Source: Eubacteriales bacterium (GTDB lineage: Bacteria > Bacillota > Clostridia > Tissierellales > Dethiosulfatibacteraceae). From it: 42,893 bases of DNA. The translations under genes and the position numbers were made by a program. Under the pieces are notes generated by a model. That model was not told the origin of the DNA. It ran no database searches and saw only the letters and a program-made list of their open reading frames with translations. The stretch spans positions 1-42,893 of the forward strand of contig JAUYTY010000023.1 of the NCBI GenBank assembly GCA_030694905.1, written 5' to 3'. Positions 39,827 to 42,893 of the stretch are shown here, piece by piece; position 1 is the first letter of the stretch; every line of letters begins with the position of its first letter.

Positions 39827-41440
39827 ATGGAATCATTTATCGATAAGAAGTCACAGGACAAGATAAGCATAGATGCATTGCTCGACAAAATAAATCCCCT
39901 TTCGCCCTATGGCAAGGTTAAAAAGAAAGAGATGCCGGTCTACAGACCCGGTCAGGAGGATTTGCTAAAGAAAGAGTACAATCTGATGGCCTATTTGGAT
40001 AACTATTATCTGGACAGAGATGTAATTTCCATGCTCAACCATGTCAAGGATATCAGCGAATCAGTCAGTCGGGCGGAGTCCGGAGAGGTCTTGACAGCTG
40101 TTGAGCTATTTGAGATAAAGAATTTCGCACTTCAAACCATGAGGGTCTATAAGACATTCAGAGACAATAAGTTCTATGATGAAATAAGGATTGAAGGCCT
40201 GATGGATGTAATTGAACTGCTGGATCCAGCGGGAGAAAGGATCAACACATTCTATATCTATGAAGAATATTCAGAAAAGCTTAAGCTGATACGAACCGAA
40301 AAAAATCAAGCAAGCCTTCTGATCAAAAGGATCAAAAAAGAGATAAAAGACAGGATGCAAGAGGATTATGATATAAGAATGAGCCTTAAAGGTGATATTT
40401 ATCTCAATAAATCCGAGGAAAACCTAATCAGAATGCTGGATGAAGACAAAAGGCTCTACTGTTCAGATCAAACCGTATCCCAGATTGTATATAGCATCAA
40501 AAACACTGATGAGTTGGACAGGCTCGACAGTCGGATAAATGAACTCAGAGCACAGGAAGAGGATGAGGAATACGAAGTCCTGAAATATCTCTCCAAAGAA
40601 GTCTGCAAGTGTAATAAGCGGTTTAAAAAGAATTTTGAAGCAATCGGTAAAATCGATTTGGTTCTGGCTAAATTGAGACAGGCAAAAACCACGGACTCAA
40701 TTCCACCAACCATTATCAAAGAACACAGAATTGAGATAATAAATGGCAGACACCTGAAAACCGAAGAGGTGCTGTCTAAGAAAAATAAAAGCTACACACC
40801 TGTATCCATCAAATTGGACAGACCTGCAACATCTATAACCGGTGCAAATATGGGTGGCAAAACAGTAACCTTGAAAATGATCGGACAGATTGCATATGCA
40901 GTGGCACTAGGGCTTTACGTGCCTGCAGAGGTATGCGCAATTGGATTATCCGGAAAGATTTTCATATCCATAGGTGATGAGCAATCGGTGGAAAAGGGAC
41001 TGTCAACATTCGGCGCGGAAATTCAAAACCTGGCAAAGGCCTTTAGGAATGTAAATGACAGATGCCTGATACTCATTGACGAGCTTGCCGGAGGGACCAA
41101 TCCGGTGGAAGGCTACGCGATCACAAAAAGTATCATTGATTATCTATCGGATAAGAATTCCATTTCAGTCGTCACGACTCATTTTGACAAGGCTGCAGGC
41201 AAAGAAGTCCGAAAGCTTCAAGTGGCAGGACTTAAAAAAATAGATTTGAAGAAATTGGAGCAAGAGCTTCTGGACAATCCGGGGAAAGGCATGGATATCA
41301 TTGCGGATAACATGGACTATGATTTGATACCTGCCGAGGATTACGACGAGGTTCCAAAAGATGCCATCAATATCGCAGAATTGATGGGAATGCAGAAGGA
41401 AATTGTGGATCAAGCAAAAAAATATATTGAAGGGAAGTGA
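39827..41440 (+). CDS. kamC: Lysine 5,6-aminomutase reactivase ATPase KamC (MutS-like)
   Basis: A 537-residue protein whose C-terminal ~200 residues are a MutS-type ATPase: Walker A GANMGGKT (339-346), Walker B ILIDELAGGTNP (D418/E419) and the TTHFD motif. The N-terminal half has helical, coiled-coil-like lever segments but no mismatch-binding domain, so it is not a repair MutS. It abuts kamB upstream and kamD 5 bases downstream. Together these indicate a role in the cobalamin-dependent aminomutase, most likely as the motor for exchange of inactive cofactor (inference). Confidence 0.9.
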   Translation: MESFIDKKSQDKISIDALLDKINPLSPYGKVKKKEMPVYRPGQEDLLKKEYNLMAYLDNYYLDRDVISMLNHVKDISESVSRAESGEVLTAVELFEIKNFALQTMRVYKTFRDNKFYDEIRIEGLMDVIELLDPAGERINTFYIYEEYSEKLKLIRTEKNQASLLIKRIKKEIKDRMQEDYDIRMSLKGDIYLNKSEENLIRMLDEDKRLYCSDQTVSQIVYSIKNTDELDRLDSRINELRAQEEDEEYEVLKYLSKEVCKCNKRFKKNFEAIGKIDLVLAKLRQAKTTDSIPPTIIKEHRIEIINGRHLKTEEVLSKKNKSYTPVSIKLDRPATSITGANMGGKTVTLKMIGQIAYAVALGLYVPAEVCAIGLSGKIFISIGDEQSVEKGLSTFGAEIQNLAKAFRNVNDRCLILIDELAGGTNPVEGYAITKSIIDYLSDKNSISVVTTHFDKAAGKEVRKLQVAGLKKIDLKKLEQELLDNPGKGMDIIADNMDYDLIPAEDYDEVPKDAINIAELMGMQKEIVDQAKKYIEGK

Positions 41441-41445
41441 GTTTA

Positions 41446-42893
41446 TTGAATAGTAAATTGGGTCTGAATCCTGTAGTCATAGAAAGAGCAAGAACCGCAG
41501 CGCGAAACATAGCCCGTGAGACACAAGGATTTATAGACAAGAACACAACTGTTACTGTTGAACGGACAGTTGCTAGGCTTTTGGGAATAGACGGCGTAGA
41601 CGAAATAGAAAAGCCATTGCCGAATGTTGTCATCGACAATATAAAGGATGGTGGCGGATTGTCACAGGGGGCTGCGTTCTGGATTGGTAACGCCATGGTC
41701 AATACTGGCCTATCACCCCAGGAGATAGCAGAAAAGGTGAATGCAGGTGAGATTGACCTGACAAAACTGCCGATAGCGGATAAAGATAAGATATATGAAG
41801 AAGTGACAAAAATTGCTAAAAATACAACGGCAAAAATAAAGAAAAACAGAAAATTCAGAGAGGACTTCATCCAAAACGTGGGAGAAGGCAAAAGGCCTTA
41901 TCTATATGTCATAGTTGCATCCGGCAACATCTACGAAGACATTGTTCAGGCACAGGCTGCCGCCAGACAAGGAGCGGATGTGATTGCTGTCATCAGGACC
42001 ACAGCACAAAGCCTCCTTGATTATGTTCCCTATGGTGCGACCACCGAGGGATTTGGCGGAACCTATGCAACCCAGGAAAACTTCAGACTAATGCGTGAGG
42101 CATTGGATGAGATTGGCAAAGATGTGGGCAGATATATCCGGCTATGCAACTACTGCTCCGGACTGTGCATGCCTGAGATAGCCGCAATGGGTGCTCTGGA
42201 AAGGCTGGATGTCATGCTGAATGACGCCTTGTACGGCATACTGTTTAGGGACATCAACATGCAGAGAACCATTATCGACCAATTCTTTTCAAGGGTCATA
42301 AACGGTTACGCGGGGATCATAATCAACACAGGTGAGGACAACTATCTGACAACGGCTGATGCTGTGGAAGAGGCCCATACCGTTTTAGCCTCCCAGTTCA
42401 TCAATGAGCAGTACGCGCTTTTGGCTGGAATACCTGAAGAACAGATGGGATTGGGACATGCCTTCGAGATGAATCCAAAGCTTGAGAATGGTTTTTTGCT
42501 GGAGCTTGCCCAGGCTCAGATGACAAGGGAGATATTCCCAAAAGCACCTCTTAAATACATGCCTCCAACTAAGTTTATGACAGGTAATATTTTCAGGGGA
42601 CATGTCCAGGATGCATTGTTCAACTTGATTTCCATATGGACAGGACAGGGAATTCAGTTGTTGGGTATGCTGACAGAAGCTATTCATACACCATTGCTCC
42701 ATGACAGGATGCTGTCGATTGAGAATGCCCAATACATATTCAACAATGCGAGAGATCTGGGAGAGGAAATCGAGTTCAAGCAAGATGGCATGATACAGAA
42801 AAGAGCCCAGTCCGTTTTGGAGGATGCTGAGAAAATGCTCATTGATATAGAAAAGGAAGGTATTTTCACCACCATTGAAAAGGGCAAATTCGG
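41446..42893 (+). CDS. kamD: Lysine 5,6-aminomutase, alpha subunit (3' end outside window)
   Basis: An adenosylcobalamin- and PLP-dependent mutase subunit that converts beta-lysine to 3,5-diaminohexanoate, substrate of Kdd. There is no ATG at the expected start; the frame begins with TTG 41446 after GAAGGGAAGTGAG, giving (M)NSKLGLNPVVIERARTAAR. The open frame runs 482 codons to the window end; the full family length is a little over 500. Recognisable blocks are RTTAQSLLDYVPYGATTEGF, LCNYCSGLCMPE, NDALYGILFRDINM and MPPTKFMTGNIF. The beta subunit kamE should follow just beyond the window. Confidence 0.95.
   Translation, partial: MNSKLGLNPVVIERARTAARNIARETQGFIDKNTTVTVERTVARLLGIDGVDEIEKPLPNVVIDNIKDGGGLSQGAAFWIGNAMVNTGLSPQEIAEKVNAGEIDLTKLPIADKDKIYEEVTKIAKNTTAKIKKNRKFREDFIQNVGEGKRPYLYVIVASGNIYEDIVQAQAAARQGADVIAVIRTTAQSLLDYVPYGATTEGFGGTYATQENFRLMREALDEIGKDVGRYIRLCNYCSGLCMPEIAAMGALERLDVMLNDALYGILFRDINMQRTIIDQFFSRVINGYAGIIINTGEDNYLTTADAVEEAHTVLASQFINEQYALLAGIPEEQMGLGHAFEMNPKLENGFLLELAQAQMTREIFPKAPLKYMPPTKFMTGNIFRGHVQDALFNLISIWTGQGIQLLGMLTEAIHTPLLHDRMLSIENAQYIFNNARDLGEEIEFKQDGMIQKRAQSVLEDAEKMLIDIEKEGIFTTIEKGKF

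Noticed and set aside
39827-41440. KamC as a MutS/MutS2 DNA repair protein
   Set aside because: Only the ATPase and lever parts are shared; there is no mismatch-recognition or Smr nuclease domain, and the gene is embedded in the lysine mutase operon.

Overview
The window looks like a low-to-moderate G+C Gram-positive anaerobe of the class Clostridia that lives by fermenting amino acids. This is inferred from gene content: histidine, lysine and glycine catabolic operons lie close together, ribosome binding sites are strong GGAGG types, SAM-I and glycine riboswitches end in intrinsic terminators, and two sigma-54 enhancer-binding regulators resemble those that control amino-acid fermentation in Clostridia. 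The species cannot be named from the sequence.

Layout. 1-3.5 kb: the tail of a probable sodium/solute symporter, two copies of a structured dispersed repeat, and a large membrane-anchored zinc-ribbon surface protein. 3.7-8.1 kb: a lipoprotein and an ABC-2 type exporter (ATPase plus two permeases). 8.2-9.4 kb: SAM riboswitch and a short aspartate kinase. 9.4-10.8 kb (minus strand): a FabT-like MarR repressor with two tandem operators, and a DegV/FakB fatty-acid-binding protein. 11.2-19.4 kb: the histidine utilisation region, with fchA-ftcD and hutU-hutH-hutI flanking a divergently read sigma-54 activator. 19.5-22.1 kb: a GntR regulator with an ABC transporter. 22.2-24.8 kb: SAM riboswitch-metY, then metA. 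24.8-29.4 kb: tandem glycine riboswitch and gcvT-gcvH-gcvPA-gcvPB. 29.5-31.8 kb (minus): an unknown membrane protein and an MFS transporter. 32.1-34.2 kb: a PAS-GGDEF-HD-GYP protein. 34.2-36.0 kb (minus): a second sigma-54 activator and a DUF1934 protein. 36.1-42.9 kb: lysine fermentation genes kdd-kamA-kamB-kamC-kamD, the last cut by the window end.

How it works together. HutH, HutU and HutI convert histidine to formiminoglutamate. FtcD and FchA then pass the one-carbon unit to tetrahydrofolate, the carrier that the glycine cleavage system also uses. Both hut transcription units have near-perfect -24/-12 sigma-54 promoters, and both are preceded by the same 15-bp palindrome (three copies in the window), which is probably the binding site of the activator encoded between them. 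The lysine cluster has its own -24/-12 promoter upstream of kdd and its own activator. Methionine synthesis (aspartate kinase, acetyl-CoA-type MetA, MetY) is under SAM riboswitch control at two points.

The most unusual signal is a roughly 110-135 nt two-hairpin repeat present in six forms: intact, decayed, rearranged, inverted, and reduced to its two ends. It lies in intergenic DNA and at gene ends. One copy separates the putative enhancer of fchA from its sigma-54 promoter; removing that copy restores the spacing seen at hutU. Two copies supply the last codons and stop of neighbouring genes. It looks like a small mobile or mobilised structured element. No transposase or nuclease for it is present here.
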